A DNA stretch of 64,000 nucleotides from Streptomyces rugosispiralis (GCF_024505145.1 NZ_JANIAA010000034.1:1-64000); one strand, 5' to 3'; counted from the first letter of the stretch, positions 7,977-17,521 are shown. Program-made: numbers and translations. Notes: generated by a model from the letters alone, not told the origin.

Positions 7977-8913
7977 GGTGCGGAGCGACATCGGCGGCGA
8001 AGGCCGCCATCTGGTCGGTCAGTTCGGTGTGGCCCCGGCAGCGGAACCGCACCTGGATCTGGTCCACCCCCATCGCGGCGTACGCGCGCAGGCTCTCGGC
8101 CAGCCGTTCCGGCGCGCCGGTGAGGGTCCGGCGCCCCACGTCCCAGCCGGGTTCGCCCACGTACAGCGGCTCGGCGATCGCGCCGATCTCGGCGGGCTCG
8201 TCGATCCCCGCCTCCTCGCGCAGCTCGCGCAGCCGGGCGAGCTGGCCCGGCAGCCGATCGCGCGGATCGCCCTGCGGCAGCCAGCCGTCACCCCGGACCG
8301 CCGCCCGGCGCACCGCCGCGGGCGAGGAGCCGCCGACCCACAGCGGGGGCCGCGGTGTCTGGACGGGGCGCGGGGCCTGCCCGAGGTCACTGAACGCGAA
8401 CCGCTCGCCGCGGAAGCCGGGGAACTCCTCCGGCCCCAGCGCCGCCTTCAGCGCGTCGACCGTCTCGTCCAGCAGCGCCCCGCGCCGGGCGAAGTCCACC
8501 CCCAGCGCCTCGAACTCCTCCCGGACGTGCCCGGCCCCGACCCCGAGGATCAGCCGGCCGCCGGAGAGATGGTCGAGCGTGGCGTACTGCTTGGCGGTCA
8601 GCAGCGGATGGCGCAGCGCGGCGACCGCCACATGGCTGAGCAGCCGCACCCGCTCGGTGGCCGCGGCGAGCCAGCCGAGGGTGGCCACCGGGTCGTACCA
8701 GACGGTGCCCATGGCCGCGGCCAGCCGCCGCGGGATCGCGACGTGGTCGCAGACGGCGAGGTACGCGAAGCCGAGCCGGTCGGCGGCGCGGGCGACCTCG
8801 AGCAGCTCGGCCGGGCCCGCCCCGGCCTCCCACGGCTCGGCGTAGAGGGTGGACTGCGACTGGATCGGCAGCTGCATGCCGTAGCTCAACCGGCCCCGGG
8901 GCAGGACGCGCAT
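7960..8913 (-). CDS. LLM-class F420/FMN-dependent oxidoreductase
   Basis: A 317-residue luciferase-like protein. Recognisable parts are RLGFAYLAVCDHVAIP, the LDHLSGGRLILGVGAG block diagnostic of the family, and PPLWVGGSSPAAVRRAA. The DHVAIP/GVGAG style is common in F420-dependent members (TIGR03619-like), but the cofactor is an inference. The ATG at 8913 has a strong AAGGAGG six bases upstream, which overrules longer in-frame starts. It heads an operon with the SDR at 7111. Its promoter region, shared with the divergent AraC gene, carries the operator at 8972-8988. Confidence 0.8.
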   Translation of the reverse strand: MRVLPRGRLSYGMQLPIQSQSTLYAEPWEAGAGPAELLEVARAADRLGFAYLAVCDHVAIPRRLAAAMGTVWYDPVATLGWLAAATERVRLLSHVAVAALRHPLLTAKQYATLDHLSGGRLILGVGAGHVREEFEALGVDFARRGALLDETVDALKAALGPEEFPGFRGERFAFSDLGQAPRPVQTPRPPLWVGGSSPAAVRRAAVRGDGWLPQGDPRDRLPGQLARLRELREEAGIDEPAEIGAIAEPLYVGEPGWDVGRRTLTGAPERLAESLRAYAAMGVDQIQVRFRCRGHTELTDQMAAFAADVAPHLDDWR

Positions 8914-8971
8914 GCCGGGCCTCCTTGTCGGTGGACCGTCATCGTCGTATCTGACGTCGGACATGGTCGTA

Positions 8972-8988
8972 TCTGACGGTCCATCAGA
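8972..8988. promoter_or_regulatory. TCTGAYGG-type operator (site 2)
   Basis: TCTGACGGTCCATCAGA, with paired arms TCTGAYGG/CCRTCAGA. A second copy of the left part, GTCGTATCTGACG, occurs at 8944-8956 as well as 8967-8979, giving a site and a half 23 bases (about two helical turns) apart. It lies between the LLM gene and the divergent AraC regulator. Confidence 0.7.
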
Positions 8989-9127
8989 CAAGGGGTACGG
9001 CGGTCTCGTCCCGCCGCGCGGCGCTTTGCTAGCGTACGGACGGCGTTCGGACCTCGGGGCCCATGCCCGCCTCCCCGCCCAGGGGCCACCACGGAGGCAC
9101 AGTAAGGGGCACACAAAGGGGCATGTG

Positions 9128-10183
9128 ATGATCGAGACGGTCTTCCGCTGTGAGGATCTGCCCAGAGCGGATCGGTTCGACTTCTGGCGCGAGCAGATGG
9201 CACAGCTCATGGCACCGATGGAGATGACCAGCGACCACACCCGGGACTTCCGGGGAGAGGTGCGCATCCTCGAGTTCGGCGCCGCCTCCGTATGGCCCAC
9301 GAAGTTCCGTGAGATGGACTTCCGGCGGACGCCCAAGCTCATCCGGCAGTCCGACCCCGAGCTGTATCACTTCTCGTTCATCCAGGAGGGAAACCTCCAA
9401 GTCTCCCAGTCCCGCCAGGAGGCCGCGCACCACGCGGAGGGCCTCTATGTCGTCGACACCTCACGGCCCTTCGACTGTCTGGCCTTCGGCGGACCTCCCG
9501 GGGGCGTGGGGCTGGAGATCCCCAAGGCCCTGATCCCGGTGCCCCACGACCGGATCGACCGGCTGCTCGCCCGGCCCATCCCGGCGCGCGAAGGGGTGGG
9601 CGCCCTGCTGACGGGATTCCTCACCCGGCTCGCGGCGGACCGCTCGTTACGCCCCTCCGACGGGCCGCGCATCGGCACCGTACTGATCGACCTGGCGGCG
9701 GCGCTGCTCGCCCAGGCCGTCGAGGCCGACGACGCGCTGCCGCCCGAGACCCGCCGGCACGCCCTGGCCCTGCGGGTGCAGAACTTCATCCTGCGGAACC
9801 TGTCCGACCCGGAGCTGTCACCGGCCACCATCGCCGCCGCGCACCACATCTCCGTCGGCCATCTGCACCGGCTCTTCCGGGCCCGCGACACCACGGTCTC
9901 CGCGTGGATCCGGCAGCAGCGGCTGGACCACGTCCGGCGCGACCTCACCGACCCCGGCCTGCTCACGGTCCGCATCCACGAACTCGCCGCCCGCTGGGGC
10001 TTCGCCCACCCCGCCGTCTTCAGCCGCGCCTTCCGCGCCGCGTACGGGATGCCGCCCAGCGACTACCGGCATCTGGCACTCGTGTCCCGCGCGCCGGGCG
10101 CTACCCCCGCGACGCCCGGTGCGCTCGGACACTCGGCCCTCCGCGCCACCCACGACCCCTGTCACGTCGTAGGGGGTGGGTGA
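9128..10183 (+). CDS. AraC-family transcriptional regulator with a TTA codon
   Basis: A 351-residue regulator. The first 200 residues match the cupin-like AraC-binding domain of the NphR/FeaR kind (FDFWREQM, LYHFSFIQEG). The C-terminal 100 residues are the double helix-turn-helix, with ISVGHLHRLFR and GFAHPAVFSRAFRAAYG. An alternative GTG lies one codon earlier. Codon 174 is TTA (9647-9649), which in Streptomyces needs the bldA tRNA, so translation should be developmentally delayed. It is divergent from the LLM-SDR operon and may control it or the neighbouring amidohydrolase; the inducer is unknown. Confidence 0.85.
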   Translation: MIETVFRCEDLPRADRFDFWREQMAQLMAPMEMTSDHTRDFRGEVRILEFGAASVWPTKFREMDFRRTPKLIRQSDPELYHFSFIQEGNLQVSQSRQEAAHHAEGLYVVDTSRPFDCLAFGGPPGGVGLEIPKALIPVPHDRIDRLLARPIPAREGVGALLTGFLTRLAADRSLRPSDGPRIGTVLIDLAAALLAQAVEADDALPPETRRHALALRVQNFILRNLSDPELSPATIAAAHHISVGHLHRLFRARDTTVSAWIRQQRLDHVRRDLTDPGLLTVRIHELAARWGFAHPAVFSRAFRAAYGMPPSDYRHLALVSRAPGATPATPGALGHSALRATHDPCHVVGGG

Positions 10184-10297
10184 CGGCGTGGGGTGACGGG
10201 GAGGACCGATACGCCCCACAGCCTGCCGGAGGGCCCCGGGGTTGTCATTGACCGGCAGTGACCGCTTTCTTGCTCCTCCGTGACCGGGTCGGCACCG

Positions 10298-10362
10298 GGA
10301 CCGACGCCCCTCCGCGACCAGGACGGCGCCAGGACCGACACCCCTCCGCGACCAGGACGGCG
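10298..10362. repeat. Two near-identical 31-bp direct repeats
   Basis: Copies at 10298-10328 and 10332-10362 differ at one position and lie between the convergent AraC and amidohydrolase genes. No clear terminator stem was found in the rest of the 196-base gap. Confidence 0.75.
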
Positions 10363-10379
10363 GCGCCGCGACCGCCCCG

Positions 10380-11609
10380 CTACGCCCCCGGCGCCCCCGC
10401 CCACAGCCCGTCCGCCGTGAGCCCCAGCAGCTCGATCGCGTTGCCGCGTACGATCCGCTCCACCACATCCGGCGCCAGATGGCCCATCTGCGCCTCGCCG
10501 ACCTCCCGGGACTTGGGCCAGGTGGAGTCCGAGTGCGGATAGTCCGTCTCGTACAGCACGTTGCCGACCCCGATCGCGTCGAGGTTGCGCAGCCCGAAGG
10601 CGTCGTCGAAGAAGCAGCCGTAGACATGCTCGGCGAACAGCTCGGACGGCGGGCGCAGCACCTTGTCGGCCACTCCGCCCCAGCCCCGGTTCTCCTCCCA
10701 CACCACATCGGCGCGCTCGAGGATGTAGGGGATCCAGCCGATCTGGCCCTCCGCGTACATCACCTTGAGGTTCGGGAAGCGCTCGAACTTCCCGCTCATC
10801 AGCCAGTCGACCATCGAGAAGCAGCAGTTGGCGAAGGTGATCGTGGAGCCGACCGCGGGGGGCGCGTCCGCGGAGGTCGAGGGCATCCTCGAGGAGGAGC
10901 CGATGTGCATCGCGATGACCGTGCCGGTCTCGTCGCAGGCGGCGAGGAGGGGGTCCCAGTCGTCGGTGTGGATCGACGGCAGCCCCAGGTTCGGCGGGAT
11001 CTCCGAGAAGCAGACGGCCCGCACCCCGCGCGCCGCGTTCCGCCGCACCTCGGCGGCGGCCAGTTCGGCGTCCCACAGCGGGATGATGATCAGCGGAATC
11101 AGCCTGCCCCGCGCCTCGGGGCCGCACCACTCCTCCACCATCCAGTCGTTGTACGCCCGGACCCCGAGCAGCCCCAGCTCGCGGTCGGGGGCCTCGGTGA
11201 AGGTCTGCCCGCAGAAGCGGGGGAAGGTCGGGAAGCAGAGCGCGGACTGGACGTGGTTGACGTCCATGTCCGCGAGCCGGTCCGGCACCGAGAAGGAGCC
11301 CGGCCGCATCTGCTCGTAGGTGATGGCCTCCAGCTTGACCTCGTCGCGGGCGTAGCCGACGGCGGTGTCCAGCCGGGTCAGCGGCCGGTGCAGCTCCTCG
11401 TACACCCACCAGTCCGCGAGCGGCCCGTCGTCCCCGGGCGCGCCCATCTTCGGGGCGAACTTGCCGCCGATGAAGGTCATCTCCTTCAGCGGCGCCCGGA
11501 CGATGCGCGGCCCGCTGTCGCGGTACTTCGACGGGAGCCGGTCCCGCCAGACGTGAGGGGGCTCAACCGTGTGGTCGTCCACCGAGATTATCTTCGGGAA
11601 GCTCTCCAT
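10380..11609 (-). CDS. Amidohydrolase-2 family metal-dependent hydrolase/decarboxylase
   Basis: A 409-residue TIM-barrel protein of the COG2159/ACMSD-like family. It starts SVDDHTVEPPHVW, supplying the DxH..E metal/acid residues near 11-16. Further elements are HIGSSS for another ligand and YETDYPHSDSTWP for the late catalytic Asp and His. Members are decarboxylases or C-C/amide hydrolases; many sit in actinobacterial steroid- or aromatic-type clusters. The ATG at 11609 has no ribosome site. A minus-strand TACCGT ends 6 bases upstream and CTGACG lies 17 bases before that, so the mRNA is probably leaderless, with the operator over the -35. It is monocistronic. Confidence 0.8.
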   Translation of the reverse strand: MESFPKIISVDDHTVEPPHVWRDRLPSKYRDSGPRIVRAPLKEMTFIGGKFAPKMGAPGDDGPLADWWVYEELHRPLTRLDTAVGYARDEVKLEAITYEQMRPGSFSVPDRLADMDVNHVQSALCFPTFPRFCGQTFTEAPDRELGLLGVRAYNDWMVEEWCGPEARGRLIPLIIIPLWDAELAAAEVRRNAARGVRAVCFSEIPPNLGLPSIHTDDWDPLLAACDETGTVIAMHIGSSSRMPSTSADAPPAVGSTITFANCCFSMVDWLMSGKFERFPNLKVMYAEGQIGWIPYILERADVVWEENRGWGGVADKVLRPPSELFAEHVYGCFFDDAFGLRNLDAIGVGNVLYETDYPHSDSTWPKSREVGEAQMGHLAPDVVERIVRGNAIELLGLTADGLWAGAPGA

Positions 11610-11615
11610 GACTGC

Positions 11616-11645
11616 ACGGTAGCGCCGATCTGACGGATCGTCAGC
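11616..11645 (-). promoter_or_regulatory. Promoter with TCTGAYGG operator (site 3)
   Basis: The operator TCTGACGGATCGTCAGC occupies 11629-11645. On the minus strand its inner CTGACG (11639-11644) serves as a -35, and TACCGT (11616-11621) serves as a -10 with 17-base spacing. The ATG follows 6 bases later. The geometry fits a repressor that blocks RNA polymerase at a leaderless promoter. Confidence 0.65.
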
Positions 11646-11890
11646 TATCGCGGCACGCCCCACCACCGCGCGGCACGCCCCACCACCGCGCGGCACACGG
11701 CGGCCAACCGTGCGGCACACGGCGGTCAACCGTGCGGCACGCGGGCGTCATTCGCCCAGCGCGCGACTCTCGGCCACCCAGCGCGCGACTCTCGGCCACC
11801 CGGCACGCGGCTCTCGGCCACCCGCACGCGGTCGTCGGCCACCCGGCGCGCGGCCCTCCGCCACCCCGGCGCGCGGCCCGGACAGACGCG
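11646..11890. repeat. Non-coding tandem repeat field before the afsR-like gene
   Basis: The 350-base gap holds no gene. It consists of two to three CGCGGCACGCCCCACCAC units, then two GTGCGGCACACGGCGG units. About five 21-base units containing CTCGGCCACCC follow. A segment at 11897-11946 then resembles the region just upstream of afsR (shared TACTGACG, TAACCG and GACTG..CCGTGC blocks), so the promoter was probably duplicated with the gene. Confidence 0.7.
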
Positions 11891-11961
11891 CTCTTTACTG
11901 ACGAATAACCGGTCGAGCGGGCAGACTGGCCGTGCAGGGAAACGTAAGCGCGGGGGGCACC

Positions 11962-14313
11962 ATGGTCGGCGACAAGCGGCTTGGGGAACGGGAATGGCTC
12001 ATCGCGGCAGAGTTCGCCGAGCCCACGGCAGCGCACGGGCCCACGGCACGCCGTGATCCCACGGCGCTCCGCGACCCCACGGCGCTGACCGGCCACCGAT
12101 CCACGGCCGCCCCCCTCGTACGACCCGCCCAGCTACCCGCCGCCGCCCCGGACTTCACCGGACGCGCCGACGCCGTACGGGAGCTGAGCGGCCTGCTGAC
12201 CGCCCAGGGCGGCGCTCCCCCCGTCCTCGCCGTCTCCGGCATCGGCGGCATCGGCAAGACCGCCCTGGCCGTCCATGTGGCCCACGCGGCCCGCCGCCAC
12301 TTCCCCGACGGGCAGCTCTACGCGGACCTCCGGGGCGCGGGCCCCTCCCCCGCCGAGCCCGACGCCGTGCTGGCCGCCTTCCTGCGCTCCCTCGGCATCC
12401 CGGACGCCGCCATCCCGGACGGCACCGAGGAACGCACCGCCCTCTACCGCTCGGCGCTCGCCGGCCGCCGGGTCCTCGTCCTGCTGGACAACGCCCGTGA
12501 CACCGACCAGATCCGGCCGCTCCTGCCCGGCGACGGCCCGCACGGCCACGCGGCCCCGCACGGCTGCGCGACCCTGATCACCGGCCGCGCCACCATGGCG
12601 GGCCTGGACGGCGCCCATCCGGTCGATCTGGACGTGATGAGCCCGGGGGAGGCGTTCTCCCTCTTCGCGCTCATCGTGGGCGAGGAGCGGGCGGCCGTCG
12701 AGCGCGAGGAGGTGATGGACGTCCTGGCGTCCTGCGGCTTCCTGCCGCTCGCGATCCGCATAGCCGCGTCCCGCCTCGCCTCCCGGCGCACCTGGACGGT
12801 GTCCGTACTGGCCCGCAAGCTGGCCGACGAGCGGCGCAGGCTGGACGAGCTGCGGGCCGGCGATCTGGCGGTCAAGGCCAGCTTCGAGCTCGGCTACGGC
12901 CAGTTGGAACCGGAGCAGGCGCGGGCGTTCCGGCTGCTCGGGCTGGCCGGGGGGCCGGACATCTCGCTGCCCGCCGCGGCGGCCGTGCTCGGCCTGGACG
13001 ACGCCTCCTCCCGGGCGCTCATGGAATCGCTGGTCGGCACCTCGCTCCTGGAGCCCACCGTGCCGGGGCGCTATCGCCTCCACGACCTCCTGCGGCTGTA
13101 CGCGCGGACCTGCGCGGAGCGGGACGATCTCCCCGAGGCGGAGCGGGAGGCCGCGCTCTCCCGTCTGCTGGACTTCTATCTGGCCACCGCGGCACGGGTC
13201 TACGCCGCCGAGCGGCCGGGCGACCGCACCGTCGAGCACCTCGCGCCCACCACCCGTCCCGGTCTCACCTTCGAGTCGTCCGGGGCCGCGCTGGACTGGC
13301 TGTTCACCGAGGCAGACTGTCTGCTCGCGTGCGCCCGGCAGTGCGTCGCCGACGGCCGGCGCCGCCGCGTGGCGGACCTGCTGACCGCCGCCCTGGACCT
13401 CGCCGAGTCGGGGGCCAGGTCCCACCAGTACCAGGGGGTGGCCGAGGCGATCATCGAATCGGCCCAGTCGGCGGGGGATGTGCGCACCGAGGCCCGGGCA
13501 CGGTCCACCCTCGGGAACCTGTACTACTTCACCGGCCGGTTCGAGCACGCCGAGCGGGAGCTGGAGCGGGCGCTGGACCTGGAGCTGGCCGCCAGGGATC
13601 CGATGCTCGCCAGCCGTGTGCCCAACCGGCTCGGCAGCATCGTCCTGGACCAGGGCCGGAGGGAGGAGGCCGAGGCTTACTTCAACCGGGCGCTCGCCGC
13701 CTTCCGCGCCGACGCCAACGAGGCCGGTGAGGCCAGCGCCCTGTCCAACCTCGCACGCGTCCACATCGACAAGGGCCGCGCCCAGGCCGGGGTGGAGCTG
13801 GCCGAGCAGGCGCTCGAGATCTACCAGCGGCTGGGCGCCTCGCTGCGGCTGGCCAACGGGCGGTACACGCTCGGGATCGCGCTGACCCGCACGGGCCGGC
13901 TGGACGAGGCCCTGACCCATCTGACCCAGGCCCTGGGCATATTCCGGGACACCCGCCAGCAGCTGTGGGAGGGAATGGCCCATTTCCGGCTTGCCGAAAC
14001 CCATCTGGCCGCAGGCCGTCCGGCCCGAGCCGCATGGCACGCCGAGAGGTCGCTGGCCATGCAGGGCCTGTGCGGCGAGTGGCGCCGCGGGTCGCTGCTG
14101 ACGGTCCTGGGCAAGGCGCTGTCCGAGGTCGGCCAGACCGATCGGGCCAGGGAGTGCTGGCAGGAGGCGCTGGCCATCTACCAGCGACTGGGGTCGCCGG
14201 AGCGCGAGGAGGTGAGCGCGCTGATGGGGATCCCGTCGATCTCGTCGGCCGCGCCACCCCACGGCGCGGGCCGCCTCCACCCGGACCCTCCCGGGGGTAT
14301 GACGACCCATTGA
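11962..14313 (+). CDS. AfsR-like NB-ARC/TPR protein lacking the SARP domain
   Basis: A 783-residue STAND ATPase closely resembling residues 280-977 of the neighbouring afsR product. After a 60-residue Thr/Ala/Asp-rich linker comes LVRPAQLP, then the Walker A GIGGIGKTAL (93-102), the Walker B VLVLLDNARD, an AAA-like SRLASRRTW block and a C-terminal set of tetratricopeptide repeats. The N-terminal winged-helix and BTAD domains of afsR are absent, so it should not bind DNA itself. Start choice: MVGDK here matches MARDK of afsR, with GGGGGG just upstream. Tandem duplication followed by loss of the DNA-binding half is the simplest origin. It may titrate ATP-dependent oligomers of AfsR or act as a separate AfsK substrate (inference). 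Confidence 0.85.
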   Translation: MVGDKRLGEREWLIAAEFAEPTAAHGPTARRDPTALRDPTALTGHRSTAAPLVRPAQLPAAAPDFTGRADAVRELSGLLTAQGGAPPVLAVSGIGGIGKTALAVHVAHAARRHFPDGQLYADLRGAGPSPAEPDAVLAAFLRSLGIPDAAIPDGTEERTALYRSALAGRRVLVLLDNARDTDQIRPLLPGDGPHGHAAPHGCATLITGRATMAGLDGAHPVDLDVMSPGEAFSLFALIVGEERAAVEREEVMDVLASCGFLPLAIRIAASRLASRRTWTVSVLARKLADERRRLDELRAGDLAVKASFELGYGQLEPEQARAFRLLGLAGGPDISLPAAAAVLGLDDASSRALMESLVGTSLLEPTVPGRYRLHDLLRLYARTCAERDDLPEAEREAALSRLLDFYLATAARVYAAERPGDRTVEHLAPTTRPGLTFESSGAALDWLFTEADCLLACARQCVADGRRRRVADLLTAALDLAESGARSHQYQGVAEAIIESAQSAGDVRTEARARSTLGNLYYFTGRFEHAERELERALDLELAARDPMLASRVPNRLGSIVLDQGRREEAEAYFNRALAAFRADANEAGEASALSNLARVHIDKGRAQAGVELAEQALEIYQRLGASLRLANGRYTLGIALTRTGRLDEALTHLTQALGIFRDTRQQLWEGMAHFRLAETHLAAGRPARAAWHAERSLAMQGLCGEWRRGSLLTVLGKALSEVGQTDRARECWQEALAIYQRLGSPEREEVSALMGIPSISSAAPPHGAGRLHPDPPGGMTTH

Positions 14314-14462
14314 CCGCCGCACCCGCGAACTGACGGTGTGCCAGCCATATGAAGTCGGACAACTCTGGCGGGCCTTGTGGAGACAGCTGGCCCCTACTGA
14401 CGTAACCGCCGCCGACAAGGCAAACTGACCCGTGCGACTGGGAAGCACAGGCAGGGGGAGAC

Positions 14463-17396
14463 ATGGCCCGCGACAAGGAGCAGGCGCAGCGGCAGCACAT
14501 GCGCTTCACCGTGCTCGGACCGGTCCGGGCGTGGCGGAGCGAACAGCAGCTCAGCACCGGCTCACCGCAACAACGAGCGCTGCTGGCAGCGCTGTTGCTG
14601 CGGGGCGGCAGAACCGCGACGGCGCCGGAGCTGATCGACGCCCTCTGGGGGGACGACCCCCCGGACGCGGCGATCGCCGCGCTGCGCACGTACGCCTCCC
14701 GGCTGCGCAAGGCGTTCGGGCCCGACTCCGAGGTGCTGGCCAGCGAGTCGGGCGGGTACGCGATCCGGGTCGGCCTCGGCGCCCTGGACATCGACGTGGT
14801 CGAGCAGTTGGCCACCGAGGCGGAGAAGGCCCAGCACTCGGGGGACCGGCCGCGGGCGCGCGAGCTGTTCGGCAAGGCGCTGGACCTGTGGGACGGCGAG
14901 CCGCTGGCCCAGGTGCCGGGGCCCTACGCCGAGACGCAGCGGGTGCGGCTCACCGAGCGGCATCTTTCCCTGGTCGAGGCGCGCCTGGACCTCGACCTGG
15001 AGCTCGGCCACCACGCGGAGGCCGTCTCCGAGCTGACCGCGCTGACCGCCGCCCATCCGCTGCGGGAGCGGTTGCGCGAACTGCTGATGCTGGCCCTCTA
15101 CCGCAGCGGACGGCAGGCCGAGGCGCTCGCCGTCTACACCGACACCCGCCGGCTGCTCGCCGAGGAGCTGGGCGTGGACCCCTGCGCCGAGCTCTCCGAG
15201 CTCCAGCAGCGCATCCTCCAGGCCGATGCCGAGCTCGCCGCGCCCAGCGCCGCCGCGGAGCAGGCCCCGGCCGGTCCGGTCTTCGTACGGCCCGCGCAGC
15301 TCCCGGCCTCGGTCTCGGACTTCACGGGCCGAGTGGCCTTCGTGAAGGAGCTGGGCGACCACCTGGCCACCGCCGAAGGGCATGTCATGGCCGTGTCAGC
15401 GGTCGCCGGGATCGGCGGAGTCGGCAAGACGACCCTCGCCGTCCATGTGGCGCACACCGCGCGCCTCCACTTCCCGGACGGCCAGCTCTATGTGGACCTC
15501 CAGGGCGCGGGCCCGGCCCCGGCCGAGCCGGAGGCGGTCCTCGGATCCTTCCTGCGGGCCCTCGGCACACCGGACTCCAGCATCCCCGACGGCGTCGAGG
15601 AGCGCGCCGCCCTCTACCGCTCCACGCTGGACGGCCGCCGGGTGCTGACGCTGCTGGACAACGCCCGGGACGCGGCCCAGGTGCGCCCGCTGCTGCCCGG
15701 TACGGAGGGCTGCGCCGCCCTGGTCACCAGCCGGATCCGGATGGTCGACCTGGAGAGCGCCCACCTGGTCGACCTGGACGTGATGAGCCCGGAGGAGGCC
15801 CTCGCCCTCTTCACCCGGATAGTGGGCGAGGAGCGTGTCGTCAGCGAGCGCGACGCGGCCATGGACGTCGTCGCCGCGTGCGGCTTCCTGCCGCTCGCCA
15901 TCCGCATCGCCGCCTCCCGCCTCGCCGCCCGCCGCACCTGGACCGTGTCCGTGCTCGCCCGCAAGCTGGCCGACGAGCGGCGGCGCCTGGACGAGCTGCG
16001 GGTGGGCGATCTGGCGGTCAAGGCCACCTTCGAGCTGGGGTACGGCCAGCTCGAGCCCCAGCAGGCGAGGGCGTTCCGGCTGCTGGGCCTGGCCGAGGGG
16101 CCGGACATCTCGCTGGCGGCGGCCGCGGCCGTCCTCGACCTCGATGTCGACCGCGCCGAGGACCTCCTGGAATCCCTGGTCGACACCAGCCTGCTGGAGT
16201 CCGCCGCGCCCGGCCGCTACCGCTTCCACGACCTCGTGCGCCTCTTCGCCCGCGCCTGCGCCGAGCGCGATGAGCAGCCGCCCTCCGAGCGGGACGCGGC
16301 GATGTCGCGCCTGCTGGACTTCTACCTGGCGACGGCCGCCGAGGTCTACGGGCTGGAGCGGCCCGGCGACCGGCTGGTGGACCACCTGGAGACGACGCGC
16401 TACCCCGGTCTGGCCTTCCCGGACCGCGAGGCCGCGCTGGACTGGCTCTTCGCCGAGTCCGACCCGCTGCTCGCCTGCGCCCAGCAGTCGGCCGCCCGCC
16501 CGGACACGCTGCGCCGCGCCGCGGACCTCCTGATGGCCGCGGTCGACCTGGCCGAGTCCGGGGCCAATTCGCGTCAGTACGAGATCACCGCGGTCGCCAT
16601 CAGCGACGCGGCGCGGGCCCAGGACGACGCCCACGCGGAGGGCCGCGCCCGCACCTTCCTCGCCCATGTGCGCAGCCTGGCGGGCCGTTATGACCAGGCC
16701 GACGACGAGGCCCGCCGGGCCGCGGCGCTGGGGCTGGCCGCCGACGACCCGGTCCCCGCCTGCCGCGCCCTGAACCAGCGCGGCATCATCGCGCTCGTCC
16801 AGCAGCGGCTCAACGAGGCGGAGACCCACCTCCTCCAGGCCATCACCGCCTTCCGCAAGGACCGCAACGCGCCGGGCGAGGCCAGCGCCCTGTGCAACCT
16901 GTCGCGCGTCCACCTGGAGCTGGCCCGGGTGGCGAGCGCCGTCGAACTGGCCCGGCAGGGCGTCAAGATCTACGAGGACCTGGGGCGCACCCTGCGCCTG
17001 GCCAACGGCAAGTACGCGCTCGGCCTGGTCCTGACCCGGGCGGGACGCCCGGACGAGGCGCTCGCGCACCTGACGGACGCGCTGTCCCTGTTCCACGAGA
17101 GCCGCCAGCCCCTGTGGGAGGGGATGACCCACCAGCGCATCGCGGAGGCCCACCTCACGGTGAACCGGCCGGCGCAGGCCGCCTCGCACGCCGAACAGGC
17201 GCTCGCGCTGCGCGGCATCGGCGGCGAGTGGCGGCGGGCGATCGTGCTGACCGTGCTGGGCAAGGCGCTCATCGCGATCGGCCAGACCGGCCGCGCGGAG
17301 GCCTGCTGGCGCGAGGCGCTGACCATCCACGAGCAGTTGGGCGCCGCCGAGGCGGACGAGGTGCGCGGACTCCTGGAGCCCGCGGCGGCCGCGTAA
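14463..17396 (+). CDS. afsR: AfsR, SARP-type global activator of secondary metabolism
   Basis: A 977-residue protein, close to the 993 residues of the S. coelicolor protein as recalled. Residues 12-105 form an OmpR-like winged helix (SPQQRALLAALLL, LRTYASRLRKAF). Residues 110-260 form the BTAD domain (LRERLRELLMLALYRSGRQ). About 290-640 is an NB-ARC ATPase with Walker A GIGGVGKTTL near 316 and VLTLLDNARD, and the remainder is TPR repeats. Known biology: AfsK phosphorylates AfsR, which then activates afsS. All three genes are in this window. A GGGGG ribosome site lies 4-5 bases before the ATG. Confidence 0.93.
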   Translation: MARDKEQAQRQHMRFTVLGPVRAWRSEQQLSTGSPQQRALLAALLLRGGRTATAPELIDALWGDDPPDAAIAALRTYASRLRKAFGPDSEVLASESGGYAIRVGLGALDIDVVEQLATEAEKAQHSGDRPRARELFGKALDLWDGEPLAQVPGPYAETQRVRLTERHLSLVEARLDLDLELGHHAEAVSELTALTAAHPLRERLRELLMLALYRSGRQAEALAVYTDTRRLLAEELGVDPCAELSELQQRILQADAELAAPSAAAEQAPAGPVFVRPAQLPASVSDFTGRVAFVKELGDHLATAEGHVMAVSAVAGIGGVGKTTLAVHVAHTARLHFPDGQLYVDLQGAGPAPAEPEAVLGSFLRALGTPDSSIPDGVEERAALYRSTLDGRRVLTLLDNARDAAQVRPLLPGTEGCAALVTSRIRMVDLESAHLVDLDVMSPEEALALFTRIVGEERVVSERDAAMDVVAACGFLPLAIRIAASRLAARRTWTVSVLARKLADERRRLDELRVGDLAVKATFELGYGQLEPQQARAFRLLGLAEGPDISLAAAAAVLDLDVDRAEDLLESLVDTSLLESAAPGRYRFHDLVRLFARACAERDEQPPSERDAAMSRLLDFYLATAAEVYGLERPGDRLVDHLETTRYPGLAFPDREAALDWLFAESDPLLACAQQSAARPDTLRRAADLLMAAVDLAESGANSRQYEITAVAISDAARAQDDAHAEGRARTFLAHVRSLAGRYDQADDEARRAAALGLAADDPVPACRALNQRGIIALVQQRLNEAETHLLQAITAFRKDRNAPGEASALCNLSRVHLELARVASAVELARQGVKIYEDLGRTLRLANGKYALGLVLTRAGRPDEALAHLTDALSLFHESRQPLWEGMTHQRIAEAHLTVNRPAQAASHAEQALALRGIGGEWRRAIVLTVLGKALIAIGQTGRAEACWREALTIHEQLGAAEADEVRGLLEPAAAA

Positions 17397-17487
17397 CGGA
17401 CTCCGTGCAACGAGCCCGCAGATGACGGACTCCGAGTAAGGGGCCCGCGCGACCGGCCGCGCGACCGCGTAACGCCCTGCGCCACCG

Positions 17488-17521
17488 CGTTCATCAATCG
17501 TTTATCGCCGACGGCCATTCT
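17488..17521 (+). promoter_or_regulatory. Putative AfsR-binding direct repeats and -10 of afsS
   Basis: Two abutting 11-base repeats, CGTTCATCAAT (17488-17498) and CGTTTATCGCC (17499-17509), resemble the heptamer direct repeats, one turn apart, bound by SARP proteins. A CATTCT hexamer (17516-17521) 6 bases further on could be a poor -10, as expected for an activator-dependent promoter. In S. coelicolor AfsR binds repeats overlapping the afsS -35, so the position matches established knowledge. Exact bases bound are inferred. Confidence 0.6.

Noticed and set aside
11962..14313. Antiphage STAND (Avs-like) NTPase
   Set aside because: Its ATPase and repeats are closest to the adjacent afsR; no nuclease or effector domain is seen.
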